From: Terriglobia bacterium
GTDB lineage: Bacteria > Acidobacteriota > Terriglobia > Bryobacterales > Bryobacteraceae
Length of the DNA: 64,000 nt
Assembly (NCBI GenBank): GCA_020073145.1
Contig: JAIQFS010000002.1
Span: forward strand, 124,001 to 188,000
Direction of reading: 5' to 3'
Shown here piece after piece: positions 25,904 through 34,724 of this stretch (its first letter is position 1; each line of letters opens with the position of its first letter). A program made the translations under genes and the position numbers. A model generated the notes under the pieces. That model worked only from the letters and a program-made list of their open reading frames with translations, was not told where the DNA came from and made no database searches.

Positions 25904-26176
25904 GTGAATGACCCATCTACTTACTGGCTGACAATGACCAACCTCGCGTTGGGCGTCGTGGTCCTGATCTGTTGCGGGGCCGTGGCGTTCGGCGTCTTGC
26001 AGGAACTGATCGCGCGCAAGAGGAAGCGCGCGGCGGAATCGACGCTCGACCGCGAAGTGGCCGACCTGGCCGCCACCTATACCGGCGGACATGCCTTCCA
26101 CCTGCCCGGCCTCGGCGTCACCATGGCCGATGGCGGCGAAGAGCTCAACAAGAAAGAGGAGCGCAAACCCCAATGA
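25904..26176 (+). CDS. Small membrane protein of the Qrc-like operon
   Basis: A 90-residue protein starting at GTG 25904, with AAAGGAG at good spacing. One transmembrane helix (about 9-35, MTNLALGVVVLICCGAVAFG) is followed by a basic patch and a soluble C-terminal tail. It could anchor or organise the complex encoded downstream, like the small membrane subunits of many respiratory complexes. The next gene begins inside its stop codon (ATGA), so the two are translated together. No named family is recognised. Confidence 0.8.
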   Translation: MNDPSTYWLTMTNLALGVVVLICCGAVAFGVLQELIARKRKRAAESTLDREVADLAATYTGGHAFHLPGLGVTMADGGEELNKKEERKPQ

Positions 26177-27045
26177 CCTGCCCGTTCCTCAAGGAAGCCG
26201 AGGTCGCGTATTGCCAGTCAGCGACAGTGCGGACGCTCATCCCGCTGGCCCAGGCGACGGCGGCCCTGGAAAAATGCGCTTCCCCGGAACATGTCTCTTG
26301 TTCGATGTACCAGGCCCAGGCGGAGCAAAGCGCGGAGATCGCAGCCTGTCCTCATCTGCGGCAGTCTCTGATGCAATACTGCGCCGCCTCGCCTGTGACC
26401 AAGTTCATTCCCTACAGTGAATCGCTGACATCCCGCTGCAACGAGAACTTCCGCTATTGCGAGGCCTATCTGAAGATGGCCCATCCGCCCACGGGTCCCG
26501 GATCCGGTGACGAACTGCCGGCCCCCGATTGGCTGCTCTACTCCGCCAACCACATGTGGCTCGACCTGGCCGGTGACAACATCTGCCACGCCGGCATCGA
26601 TTCCTTCCTGAGCCGCGTTCTGGGCAAGATCGATGCCGTGACTTATGTCCACCAGAAGGGGCGGCAACGGCCCGCGGCCGTGCTGACCGTCCACGGAATC
26701 GATGTGGACGTGGTGTTTCCCAATCCGTTCCGCCTCACCGCCTGCAACCTGAACCTGCGCGCCAATCCTTCGCGAATCGCCACCGAACCCTACACCAGCG
26801 GCTGGCTCTTTGAAGGAGTTCCCGGGCCCGAGACCACAGCCCACCTGCGGCAAGGCGCGGAGGCCCGGGAGTGGATGTCTGAAGAAGCGCGCCGCATGAA
26901 CCAGTACCTGCAGGAATTTGCGAGCGTGTCCGCCGATGGCGGCATGTTCTCGCGAGATCTGGCCGCGCTCTTGCCGCGCGCCAAGATGCTGGCCTTATTT
27001 CATGAATTCTTCTCGCCGTTTGCGAGTCAGGAGAGCGAACTGTGA
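26173..27045 (+). CDS. GcvH-like protein with duplicated four-cysteine motif
   Basis: A 290-residue protein. The first 100 residues hold two copies of a motif CP-x-L...YC...C...C: C3/C14/C35/C43 and C59/C70/C89/C96, with the first spacing (x10) identical. This could bind Fe-S or zinc, but I know of no named family. Residues 118-215 resemble the glycine-cleavage H-protein fold (DWLLYSANHMWLDLAGDN, then GIDSFLSRVLGKIDAV). The usual lipoyl-lysine position appears to hold no lysine. It ends in a helical tail, and its stop overlaps the GTG of the next gene. A Qrc-associated role is inferred from position. Confidence 0.8.
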   Translation: MTCPFLKEAEVAYCQSATVRTLIPLAQATAALEKCASPEHVSCSMYQAQAEQSAEIAACPHLRQSLMQYCAASPVTKFIPYSESLTSRCNENFRYCEAYLKMAHPPTGPGSGDELPAPDWLLYSANHMWLDLAGDNICHAGIDSFLSRVLGKIDAVTYVHQKGRQRPAAVLTVHGIDVDVVFPNPFRLTACNLNLRANPSRIATEPYTSGWLFEGVPGPETTAHLRQGAEAREWMSEEARRMNQYLQEFASVSADGGMFSRDLAALLPRAKMLALFHEFFSPFASQESEL

Positions 27046-27593
27046 AACATCGAAGCACCTACGTGTTTCTGTCGGGAGTCCTGATCGCGTTGGGCGCGGG
27101 CTGGGCTGGATTTCCCTACGCCATCTACGAAAGCCGGCCGCAACCGGTCGACTTCAGCCATAAGGTCCACACCGGGGCCGGCGGCATGAAGTGCGACGAC
27201 TGCCACCAACTGCGCCCCGACGGCACTTTCGCCGGCATCCCGCGCCTCGAAAAGTGCGCGGGATGTCATGCCGCCGCCATGGGCTCGACCGCGGAGGAAA
27301 AGCAGTTCATCGATGGATACGTCACCCCCAAGCGGGAGGTCGCGTGGTCCGTGTATGCGCGCCAGCCCGGCAACGTCTACTTCCCGCATGGCGCGCACGT
27401 GAAGCAGGCCGGTCTATCGTGCGAACGCTGCCATGGCAAGCACGGCCAGACCGAAACCCTGCGGCCGTACCAGGAAGACCGCATCAGCGGCTATTCGCGC
27501 GATATATGGCGAGGCCTGACGATGGGCGATTGCGTGGCCTGCCACGAGCAGCATGGGATCGGCCAGCAAGGTTGTCTGGACTGTCACAAATAG
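27042..27593 (+). CDS. Pentaheme cytochrome c (QrcA/ActA-like)
   Basis: A 183-residue protein with an N-terminal signal anchor (residues 7-27) and five CxxCH haem-binding motifs at 51-55, 72-76, 127-131, 164-168 and 178-182. QrcA of sulfate reducers carries six haems and ActA of alternative complex III five. This protein would pass electrons between the periplasmic side of the complex and soluble cytochromes. It starts at GTG 27042, overlapping the previous stop by four bases, and is followed ten bases later by the molybdopterin-type subunit. Confidence 0.93.
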   Translation: MKHRSTYVFLSGVLIALGAGWAGFPYAIYESRPQPVDFSHKVHTGAGGMKCDDCHQLRPDGTFAGIPRLEKCAGCHAAAMGSTAEEKQFIDGYVTPKREVAWSVYARQPGNVYFPHGAHVKQAGLSCERCHGKHGQTETLRPYQEDRISGYSRDIWRGLTMGDCVACHEQHGIGQQGCLDCHK

Positions 27594-27603
27594 AGGGGGC
27601 TGT

Positions 27604-29193
27604 ATGCGCAAGACCACTCGCAGAGACATCTTCAAGTTCGCGGCCGGCTCCGCCGCGGGCCTGGTGTTCACCCCGGCGCCCTGGCGGCTGATCACCGATA
27701 CGGCCTTGTGGTCGGAGAATTGGCCAGGCATTCCGCGGCCGGCCCGCGGCCAGACTCGCACCCGCTTCACCCATTGCGCCTTGTGCTCCGCGGGATGCGC
27801 GGTGCGCGCGCGTTGTGTGAACGATCAACCGGTGTCCCTGTCCGGATTGGCTGGCAGCCCGCTGTGCGCGTTTGGACTGGCGGGCCATCAACTGCCGTAT
27901 CACACCGGCCGCGTCAAAACCGGAGCCATCGAAGAAGCACTCGCGGCAATCGCCCAACGGCGGAGTCACGATGCAGTGGCAGTGCTCGACCTGCGGCCCG
28001 GCCGTACCGCGTCCTGGACCTACCGCCGCGCCATGGCCGCGCTGCCGCGTGGGTTTTATCTGGCCGCGCAGAGCGCCATTCCCGCGGTCAATCTGGATCA
28101 GGTCCGGACCCTTCTCAGTTTCGGCGCACCGGTGCTCGATGGCTGGGGTACCCCCTCCACGGTCCTCGCCGCCCGAAGCCATTTCCGGCTGATCCAGGCC
28201 GAGCCGCTCGAATCGCACACCGCCATGCTCGCGGATCTCTGGCTGCCTCTCCGCAAGGGCTCCGAGCAAGCCCTGGCGCTGGGGATCGCTCACGTGCTGA
28301 TGCAGGAACAAAACGCGGGCGCCTCGTTCCCCGCCGAGGCCACCGCCTATTCGCCCGCGAGAACAGCGCAGCTCACCGGTTTGCCCGAAGCGCAGATTGT
28401 GTCGGTCGCGCGCGAACTGGCGCCCGGCGGCGCCCTCGTGCTGGCTTCCCAGGAATGGCCCGAGATCCTGCAGTTGAACCGGCTATTGGGTAGCGTCGCG
28501 CATACCATCGTGGGACGGCGCGAGACGCCGGTCCCGGCGAGCTGGAAAAAGGCCGCGCCGGTGACCGCCATCGAGGCTGTGCCGGACGGGTCGATCGGCG
28601 TGTTGCTCATCGACGAATCCGTTTGCGACGGATACTTGCCGTGGAACGCGATTGAACCCAAGCTCGCCCCGGCACCCCTGGTGGTGACGTTCGCTTCCTC
28701 GCGCGCCGGCTACGGCCGCTACGCCCGGTTCACCCTGCCCACCGCGGTGTACCCCGAGATGACCGACGACATCCCTCCGGCGCTGGACTCGGCGGCCGCC
28801 ACGTTCCGCCTCGCGACCCCGCTGGTGGCTGCGCCCGCGGGTGCCGTCGAGCCCGCCCGCTTCATCGCGCAGCTTGCAGGACTGCCTCCCGCGGACGCCC
28901 TTCGCGAGCGCACCGACGCCATCCAGTCCTCGGGACGTGGGGTGTTACGAACGTATGCCGACGGAAAATCGATTCCGGTGAAAGGCGTGAAGCCCGATGA
29001 CTTCTGGAAGGTGCTAAACGAAGGCGGCTGCTGGGTGGACGCGCCGGACCCAGTCGAGCCACCGGCGTCGGCCTGCCAGTCCTCCAGCGCTGCGGTGGTG
29101 GCGATGACGTGGGAGATGCGTCTCGCGCGCGGCCCGATGTCACCGCTGCTGTCGAAGCTATATGAGGAATCCAATCTGAGGGTGCGCTTATGA
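27604..29193 (+). CDS. Molybdopterin-family subunit (QrcB-like), exported by Tat
   Basis: A 529-residue protein with a twin-arginine signal (MRKTTRRDIFKFAAGSAAGL). The [4Fe-4S] Cys set C58, C61, C65 and C88 matches the N-terminal cluster of the DMSO-reductase family. At 529 residues it is well below the 700-1000 of catalytic members and lacks an obvious C-terminal dinucleotide-binding domain, so it is probably a structural relative without molybdenum, as in QrcB and ActB. Start fixed at ATG 27604 with a purine-rich site just before it. Confidence 0.88.
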   Translation: MRKTTRRDIFKFAAGSAAGLVFTPAPWRLITDTALWSENWPGIPRPARGQTRTRFTHCALCSAGCAVRARCVNDQPVSLSGLAGSPLCAFGLAGHQLPYHTGRVKTGAIEEALAAIAQRRSHDAVAVLDLRPGRTASWTYRRAMAALPRGFYLAAQSAIPAVNLDQVRTLLSFGAPVLDGWGTPSTVLAARSHFRLIQAEPLESHTAMLADLWLPLRKGSEQALALGIAHVLMQEQNAGASFPAEATAYSPARTAQLTGLPEAQIVSVARELAPGGALVLASQEWPEILQLNRLLGSVAHTIVGRRETPVPASWKKAAPVTAIEAVPDGSIGVLLIDESVCDGYLPWNAIEPKLAPAPLVVTFASSRAGYGRYARFTLPTAVYPEMTDDIPPALDSAAATFRLATPLVAAPAGAVEPARFIAQLAGLPPADALRERTDAIQSSGRGVLRTYADGKSIPVKGVKPDDFWKVLNEGGCWVDAPDPVEPPASACQSSSAAVVAMTWEMRLARGPMSPLLSKLYEESNLRVRL

Positions 29194-29939
29194 CTGGCAA
29201 ACGGTACGGCATGTCGATCGACATCGACCGGTGCACCGGTTGCGGCGCGTGCATGGTGGCCTGCGCCGTCGAGAACAACGTTCCCCCCGCGCCCGAGGGA
29301 GCCACCGACCGCAAAGGCATTACCTGGATGCGCGTCTTTCCAGTCGACAACGGCAGAGACGGTCCGGACCGGAAGTCGGTGTTCGTGCCGATGCTTTGCC
29401 AGCAATGCGGCCAGGATGCGCCCTGCGTCAGTGTCTGCCCGCAGCAAGCCGTGCAGGTGGATCCCGCCACCGGAATCGTGGGCCAGATGCCGGAGCGCTG
29501 CCTCGGCTGCCGCTATTGTATGGCGGCGTGCCCGTACCACGCGCGCTACTTCAACTGGTGGGACCCGGCGTGGCCGGCCGGCATGGAGAAGACGCTGAAT
29601 CCGAACGTCGCGCCCCGCATGCGCGGCGTGGTCGAAAAATGCAATTTCTGCCACGGCCGCTGGCACGCCGCCAAAGAACGCGCCGTGGGGCGCGGCGCTC
29701 GCGAGATCGATCCCGCCGACTACGTGCCCGCTTGCGTGGAGGCCTGCCCTACGGCAGCCATCCGGTTCGGCGATTTGAACGACCCCCGCAGCCCGGTGGC
29801 CCAGGCGGCGCAGCAGAGCGGCAGTTTCCGCCTCCTCGAGAAGCTGGGCACCGAACCCAAAATCTACTACCACTCCGCCAGGGAATGGGTCCGCGAAATC
29901 GGCAGAGCGCCCGCGGGAAAGGAGCAGGTCCATGGATAG
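29190..29939 (+). CDS. Four-cluster ferredoxin subunit (QrcC/PsrB-like)
   Basis: A 249-residue Fe-S subunit. Four cysteine groups are visible: CTGCGACMVAC, CQQCGQDAPCVSVC, CLGCRYCMAAC and the split set CNFC...CVEAC, which is the 16-Cys pattern of the DmsB/PsrB/QrcC family. It conducts electrons between the membrane quinone site and the molybdopterin-type subunit. No signal peptide is present; it is probably exported as a partner of the Tat protein. The ATG overlaps the previous stop. Confidence 0.94.
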   Translation: MTGKRYGMSIDIDRCTGCGACMVACAVENNVPPAPEGATDRKGITWMRVFPVDNGRDGPDRKSVFVPMLCQQCGQDAPCVSVCPQQAVQVDPATGIVGQMPERCLGCRYCMAACPYHARYFNWWDPAWPAGMEKTLNPNVAPRMRGVVEKCNFCHGRWHAAKERAVGRGAREIDPADYVPACVEACPTAAIRFGDLNDPRSPVAQAAQQSGSFRLLEKLGTEPKIYYHSAREWVREIGRAPAGKEQVHG

Positions 29940-31215
29940 GCAACTCATCGCACGCGGTGTCCGGCGCTGCTCGACGCCTCAATTCCTGCTGTGGATTCTG
30001 CCGTGGGCGGCGCTGTTCGCGTTCGGGCTGTACTGTGCCGGCCTTTGCCTGGTCAAGGGCTTGAACCAGACCAACATGGATAACCGGTTCGCCTTCGGCC
30101 TCTGGATCTTTGTCGACCTGACCATCATCGCGCTGGGCGCGGGCGCCTTCTTCACCGGGTTTCTGCTGTACATCCTGAAGCTGAAAGACCTCGACGCCGT
30201 CATCAACAGCGCCGTGGTCATCGGTTTCGTTTGCTACAGTGGCGCGGTCGCGGCCTTGTTGGTGGATGTCGGCCAGCCACTGCGCGCCTGGTTCACCTTC
30301 TGGTATCCGAACGTTCACTCCATGCTGACCGAGGTGACGTTCTGCATCACTTGTTACCTCGCCGTGCTCCTGATCGAATACCTGCCCATCGTCTTGCGGA
30401 ACCGAAAGCTCCGGGAGGTGCCTGGGTTCCTGGTCTTCGAATTCGAATTGCACAAGCTGATTTATGTGCTGGCCGGAGTGGGCACGTTTCTCTCGTTCTT
30501 CCATCAAGGGTCCCTCGGCGGTCTGTTCGGCGTGCTGCGCGGCCATCCGTTTGCGTTTCGCGAGGGCTTGGCGGTGTGGCCCTCCACGTTCTTTCTGTTC
30601 ATCCTCTCCGCCGCCGCGGTCGGCCCCAGCTTCATCCTGTTCACCACCTGGCTGATCTCGAAGCTCTCTGGCAAACGCCTGGTGCGGCCGCAGGTGTTGC
30701 AACTGCTCGGCCGCATTTCCGGCCTCCTGCTGGGCGTGTACGTTCTGGCCAAGACGGTCGACACCCTCATCTGGATCAACCGCACCTCGCCCGGCGCCGG
30801 CTTCCCGGCACAGGAATATTTCGCGTGGCAGCCCTTTGGCACCTGGATTCTGTTCGCCGAGATCGTCGTCTTCGGCCTGGCCCCCGCGCTGATTCTGCTC
30901 ACCCCGCGGCTGCGGCTCCGCACCAACTGGCTGGTTTCGGCCGCCGTGCTGGCTTGCCTGGGCGTGGCGCTCAACCGCTTTGTCATGACCCTGCAGACCC
31001 TGGCGCTGCCCACGCTGAGCTTCGACCGCTACCTTTCCTATTGGCCCAGTTGGCAGGAGACCGGCACGTTCCTGGCGGTGGTCGCCTTCGGCGTGCTGGT
31101 GTACTCGTTCTCGTTCCGCTACCTGCTGCTGTTTCCGCAGGAGCGCGAGTTCCGGCAGGAGCCAGCTGCCCAAGTATCCGAAACCGCGGTCATGGATCCG
31201 GTTGGGAGGTCTTAA
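29932..31215 (+). CDS. NrfD/PsrC-type membrane quinone subunit (QrcD-like)
   Basis: A 427-residue integral membrane protein with about ten helices, of the NrfD family: the first after a short charged N-terminus (FLLWILPWAALFAFGLYCAG), then conserved features such as NRFAFGLWIFVDL. NrfD subunits hold the quinone site facing the periplasm. AAAGGAG precedes the ATG, which overlaps the ferredoxin end by eight bases. A single NrfD is present, as in Qrc and unlike alternative complex III, which has two. Confidence 0.94.
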   Translation: MDRQLIARGVRRCSTPQFLLWILPWAALFAFGLYCAGLCLVKGLNQTNMDNRFAFGLWIFVDLTIIALGAGAFFTGFLLYILKLKDLDAVINSAVVIGFVCYSGAVAALLVDVGQPLRAWFTFWYPNVHSMLTEVTFCITCYLAVLLIEYLPIVLRNRKLREVPGFLVFEFELHKLIYVLAGVGTFLSFFHQGSLGGLFGVLRGHPFAFREGLAVWPSTFFLFILSAAAVGPSFILFTTWLISKLSGKRLVRPQVLQLLGRISGLLLGVYVLAKTVDTLIWINRTSPGAGFPAQEYFAWQPFGTWILFAEIVVFGLAPALILLTPRLRLRTNWLVSAAVLACLGVALNRFVMTLQTLALPTLSFDRYLSYWPSWQETGTFLAVVAFGVLVYSFSFRYLLLFPQEREFRQEPAAQVSETAVMDPVGRS

Positions 31216-31216
31216 T

Positions 31217-32047
31217 ATGTTCCCCTGGAATTACGGCTTTCACTGGAGCACCGGGAACGTCCTGTTCCTGGGCGCGTTTTACACCGTCTTGGTGGTGGTG
31301 GCGACCACCGTGGCGTCCGCGATCTTGCGCGCGCGCCGCGCCGTGGCCGCCCAGCAGACGGACGCGATTCGCTGGCGCTCCGACTTTCATGACCTGCCGC
31401 CGCGAGACCGCGTCTGCCGCCATGTATTGACGGGAGAATTCCAGGTCCGGGAATGCCCCAACGCCTTCGACTGTCGGCAGTGCGAGACGCACGCCCGACT
31501 GGTGGCTCTCCACCCGCCGGAAGCGCCGCCGGAATCGGGAGAGGAACTCCTGGGCATGTCCTTTCCGCTAGACCGTTTCTACCATCGCGGCCACACCTGG
31601 GCCCGGCTGGGGCCGGACGGCGCCGTCACCATCGGGCTCGACGAGCTTGGACGCCGCGTGCTGGGAGTGCCGGATGCCGTGGATCTGCCGGCCCCGGGTA
31701 CACGTCTGCGGGTCAACGGACCGGCCTGGCACATCCATAAGCGCAACCGAGACGTGCGTGTGCTCTCTCCGGCGGACGGTGAGGTGGTCGAAGCCACCGG
31801 CGGTATCGGGGGCGATGGGTACCTGCGCGTCAAGCCGGTCGGCCGCGGATTCGATTTCCGGAACCTGCTCGCCCCGTGCGAGGTCAAGCCCTGGCTGCTG
31901 CGGGAAGTGGAGCGACTGCAAGGGGCGCTCTCCGCCGAAGGCGTCCCGACGTTAGCCGACGGCGGCGTCCTGCTGCCCGATCTATCCACTGCGTACCCGC
32001 AAGCCGACTGGGACGCGGCCTGCGACGCCATGTTCCTGCAGGCGTGA
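31217..32047 (+). CDS. Membrane-anchored GcvH-like protein with CX12CX5CX2C motif
   Basis: A 276-residue protein. I chose ATG 31217, eight bases after GGGAGG. A transmembrane helix (about 15-37) is followed by the cysteine motif C67-x12-C80-x5-C86-x2-C89, and by a glycine-cleavage H-protein-like domain from about 122 (FYHRGHTWARLGPDG). The position aligned with the lipoyl lysine may be K175 (HIHKRN), but the hairpin is two residues longer than in GcvH. It is the last gene of the Qrc-like operon; similar GcvH-type proteins are known in other bacteria, but their role is unclear. Confidence 0.82.
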   Translation: MFPWNYGFHWSTGNVLFLGAFYTVLVVVATTVASAILRARRAVAAQQTDAIRWRSDFHDLPPRDRVCRHVLTGEFQVRECPNAFDCRQCETHARLVALHPPEAPPESGEELLGMSFPLDRFYHRGHTWARLGPDGAVTIGLDELGRRVLGVPDAVDLPAPGTRLRVNGPAWHIHKRNRDVRVLSPADGEVVEATGGIGGDGYLRVKPVGRGFDFRNLLAPCEVKPWLLREVERLQGALSAEGVPTLADGGVLLPDLSTAYPQADWDAACDAMFLQA

Positions 32048-32157
32048 CCGGATAGCTTCGGATTCGTCCCCAGGCTCACACCGTGAAGGGGCCCGTGGGC
32101 GAGCCCGAACGCCGGTCTATAATCGGTGCTTTGGAGTCGCACCCAGGAGGAGGCACC

Positions 32158-32778
32158 GTGAAGTTCCGAAGCTCGGCTTTTCTCGTATCCGCGTCATTGG
32201 CGTTCCTGAGCAGCGCGTGGGCGCAGGATCGCATGCCGCCCATCCCCGCGGACAAGATGTCCGAAGCGCAAAAGAAGGCGGTGGCGGACGTGCAGTCCGG
32301 CCCATTCCAGGTGACCGGGCCGCTTATTCCCTTGCTGCGCGATCCGAAACTCGCGGGCGAGGTCTATGCCCTTGCGACCTACTTCCGCAGCGACAACCCG
32401 CTCGGCACCCGATTGACGGAGCTCGCGATTCTGGTGGTGGCGCGCGAGTGGACGCAGCAGTTCGAGTGGAATTCCCACTACCCGCGCGCGATCCAAGCCG
32501 GATTGAAGCCGGAAACCGTCACCGCCATCGCTGAGGGCCGCCGCCCCATCGGCCTGCCCGAGGACGAGGAGATCGTCTACGACTTCTGCACGGAATTGCG
32601 CCAGAACAAAGGGGTGAGCGATGCCACCTATGCGCGCGCTCTGAAGAAGCTCGGCGAGGCCGGCGTGGTGGATCTCACCGTGCTGAACGGCTACTACGTC
32701 ACGCTCGCGATGGTTCTCAATGTATCGCGCGCGCCCGTGACCAGCCCGCAGGCCCCGCCGCTCCGCGTGCTGCCGTAA
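32158..32778 (+). CDS. Secreted carboxymuconolactone-decarboxylase-like protein
   Basis: A 206-residue protein starting at GTG 32158 with AGGAGGAGG upstream. It has a signal peptide (about 1-20, cleaved at AWAQ) and a carboxymuconolactone decarboxylase-type helical domain (ELAILVVAREWTQQFEWNSH). No CxxC pair, as in AhpD, is visible, so peroxidase activity is unlikely. Periplasmic members are numerous in Acidobacteria and their substrates are unknown. A long gap of 110 bases separates it from the GcvH-like gene, so it may be transcribed on its own. Confidence 0.85.
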   Translation: MKFRSSAFLVSASLAFLSSAWAQDRMPPIPADKMSEAQKKAVADVQSGPFQVTGPLIPLLRDPKLAGEVYALATYFRSDNPLGTRLTELAILVVAREWTQQFEWNSHYPRAIQAGLKPETVTAIAEGRRPIGLPEDEEIVYDFCTELRQNKGVSDATYARALKKLGEAGVVDLTVLNGYYVTLAMVLNVSRAPVTSPQAPPLRVLP

Positions 32779-32835
32779 CGAGTCCAGTTCGAGACGCCAG
32801 GCGGCGGCCTCGTAGGGATTGCCGGTGGTTCCCGC

Positions 32836-34194
32836 CTACCGCGGGATTTCGTAGCGCTTGATCTTCTCGTAGAGCGTCGAGCGGTCGATGCCCAACACCG
32901 AGGCGGCTTCCTTGATGTTGCCGTGCGTGTACTGGATGGTGGCCGCGATGAGCCGCTTTTCCATTTCCTGCAGCGGCATGCCCGCCGGAACCGCCCAGCC
33001 TTTCGCCAGGGCGCCGTTCTCATGGAGAAACGCGAAATCCTCTTCAATGAGGCTGTGGCCGCGGCACGTCACCATGGCGCGCTCCACCCCGTTCTCCAGC
33101 TCCCGCACGTTACCGGGCCAGTTGTAATCCATCAGGGCCTTCATGGCGCCGTCGGAGATCTCGCCGATTTCCTTGCCCGACTCGTGCGCGAAGCGCTCCA
33201 CGAAATGCTGGGCCAGCAGCGGGATATCCTCGCGCCGCTCGCGCAGCGGCGGGATGCGGATCTCGATCACGTTCAGCCGATAAAAGAGGTCGTCACGGAA
33301 CTTGCCGTCCGCCACGGCCTGCTGCAGGTTCACGTGGGTGGCGGCAATGATCCGCGCATCCACCCGCACTTCCTCCGATCCGCCCAGCCGGTAGAACGTG
33401 CGGTCTTGCAGGACACGCAGCAGATCCACCTGCAGCTTGGGGGAAATATCGCCGATCTCGTCCAGGAATACGGTGCCGCCGTCGGCCTGCTCAAACTTGC
33501 CGAGCTTCTGCTGGTCGGCCCCGGTGAACGCGCCTTTCTCGTAGCCGAACAGTTCGGATTCCAGCAGCGTTTCGGCCAGGGCGGCGCAGGAAACCGCCAC
33601 GAATGGTTTCGAGGCGCGGTCGCCCGAATTGTGGATGGCCCGCGCGACCAACTCCTTGCCCGTGCCGCTCTCTCCCAGGATCAGGACCGTGCTGCGCAGG
33701 CTGGCCACCTCATGCGCCAGGTCCAGGATGCCGCGCATGCGCGCGCTCTTGCTGATGACATCCTGGAAGTGATATTGGCGCGTCAGCTTCTTGCGCAGGA
33801 TGGCGTTCTCGCGCTGCAGATTCTTCACTTTGATGGTGCGGCTGACCAGGAGGGAAATCTCTTCGGGGTTGCACGGCTTGACGATATACTCCAGCGCCCC
33901 TTCCTTCATGGCGGTAATGGCGGTATCGACGGTGGCGTAGGCGGTAATGATGATGATGGCGGCTTCCGGGTGCAGGCGGCGGATCTGCATCATGGTCTCG
34001 ATGCCGTCCATGCCGCCGGGCATTTTGAGATCGATGAAATAGATCGCGTAGTCTTGCCGGCTCGCCAGCTCCACGGCGGCACGTCCCGAGGCCGCGGTAT
34101 CCACCGCGTAGCCATCCTCGCGCAACCAGGCCGCGAGCGATTCGCACATCACCTCTTCGTCATCCACCACCAAAATGTGCCAATGGGTTTTCAT
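32836..34194 (-). CDS. NtrC-type sigma-54 response regulator
   Basis: A 452-residue regulator. The receiver has D11/D12, phosphoacceptor D55 and K106. The AAA+ domain has Walker A GESGTGKE (174-181), GAFTGA (221-226) and Walker B VFLDEIGD, and a Fis-type helix-turn-helix ([19 protein letters not shown]) ends it. It is the last gene of a kinase-archaemetzincin-regulator operon; its ATG overlaps the protease stop. It probably acts at sigma-54 promoters, and the element at 25859 ahead of the Qrc-like operon is a natural target. Confidence 0.95.
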   Translation of the reverse strand: MKTHWHILVVDDEEVMCESLAAWLREDGYAVDTAASGRAAVELASRQDYAIYFIDLKMPGGMDGIETMMQIRRLHPEAAIIIITAYATVDTAITAMKEGALEYIVKPCNPEEISLLVSRTIKVKNLQRENAILRKKLTRQYHFQDVISKSARMRGILDLAHEVASLRSTVLILGESGTGKELVARAIHNSGDRASKPFVAVSCAALAETLLESELFGYEKGAFTGADQQKLGKFEQADGGTVFLDEIGDISPKLQVDLLRVLQDRTFYRLGGSEEVRVDARIIAATHVNLQQAVADGKFRDDLFYRLNVIEIRIPPLRERREDIPLLAQHFVERFAHESGKEIGEISDGAMKALMDYNWPGNVRELENGVERAMVTCRGHSLIEEDFAFLHENGALAKGWAVPAGMPLQEMEKRLIAATIQYTHGNIKEAASVLGIDRSTLYEKIKRYEIPR

Positions 34195-34724
34195 GCGGTC
34201 ACTCCATGCTCCAATTGCCGGACACACGCCGGGCAGAAGGCGGCCTGCTTCTCGTCGATCTGCTGCACCCGGGTCGAGAGCGCCATGGCGCAGCTACGGT
34301 CGCCGCAGTGCACCAGGCCGAAGGTATGGCCGGTCTCATGCAGCACCTCCTTGCGGACGCGGTCGAGGAAGATGTCGCGGTTGGGCTCCAGCCCATAGAA
34401 CTCCTGGCGTAGCCGAGCTAGCGACACCACCGCCACGCGGCCCTGCAGTTGTGCGTGGCCGAAGACGAACGTCAGCACCGGAATAAAGAGGTCGCGCTCG
34501 GTGAGCCCCACCAGCTTGGCCGCGTCGGGCGGACAGAGCCGGGCCAGCATGTCGAGCACCGCACTCGATCCATACTGATTGCGCCGTGGGTCGAAGGCAA
34601 AATCCACTCCCGGCAGCTCGGTCTCGCGCACCGGCAGACCGAACTGGGCGGACAGGAACTCCCTCGCGGCCGTAAGCGCCTCGCGGTCGGTGTCCGCGGT
34701 GGCGCCTACGTACAGGGGCTTCAT
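34191..34724 (-). CDS. amzA: Archaemetzincin zinc protease
   Basis: A 177-residue metallopeptidase of family M54. The signature is complete: HETGH (129-133), H139 and C140, C145 and M147, then C164 and C167 forming the second zinc site typical of archaemetzincins. The length is normal. It has no signal peptide and should act in the cytoplasm. It overlaps the kinase by four bases upstream and the regulator by four bases downstream, so the three are translationally coupled. Its substrate is unknown; peptide hydrolysis itself is poorly documented for the family. Confidence 0.95.
   Translation of the reverse strand: MKPLYVGATADTDREALTAAREFLSAQFGLPVRETELPGVDFAFDPRRNQYGSSAVLDMLARLCPPDAAKLVGLTERDLFIPVLTFVFGHAQLQGRVAVVSLARLRQEFYGLEPNRDIFLDRVRKEVLHETGHTFGLVHCGDRSCAMALSTRVQQIDEKQAAFCPACVRQLEHGVTA

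Noticed and set aside
29749-31173. A 474-codon frame antisense to the NrfD subunit
   Set aside because: Gln/Glu/His-rich translation with no motif, opposite a well-supported membrane protein.
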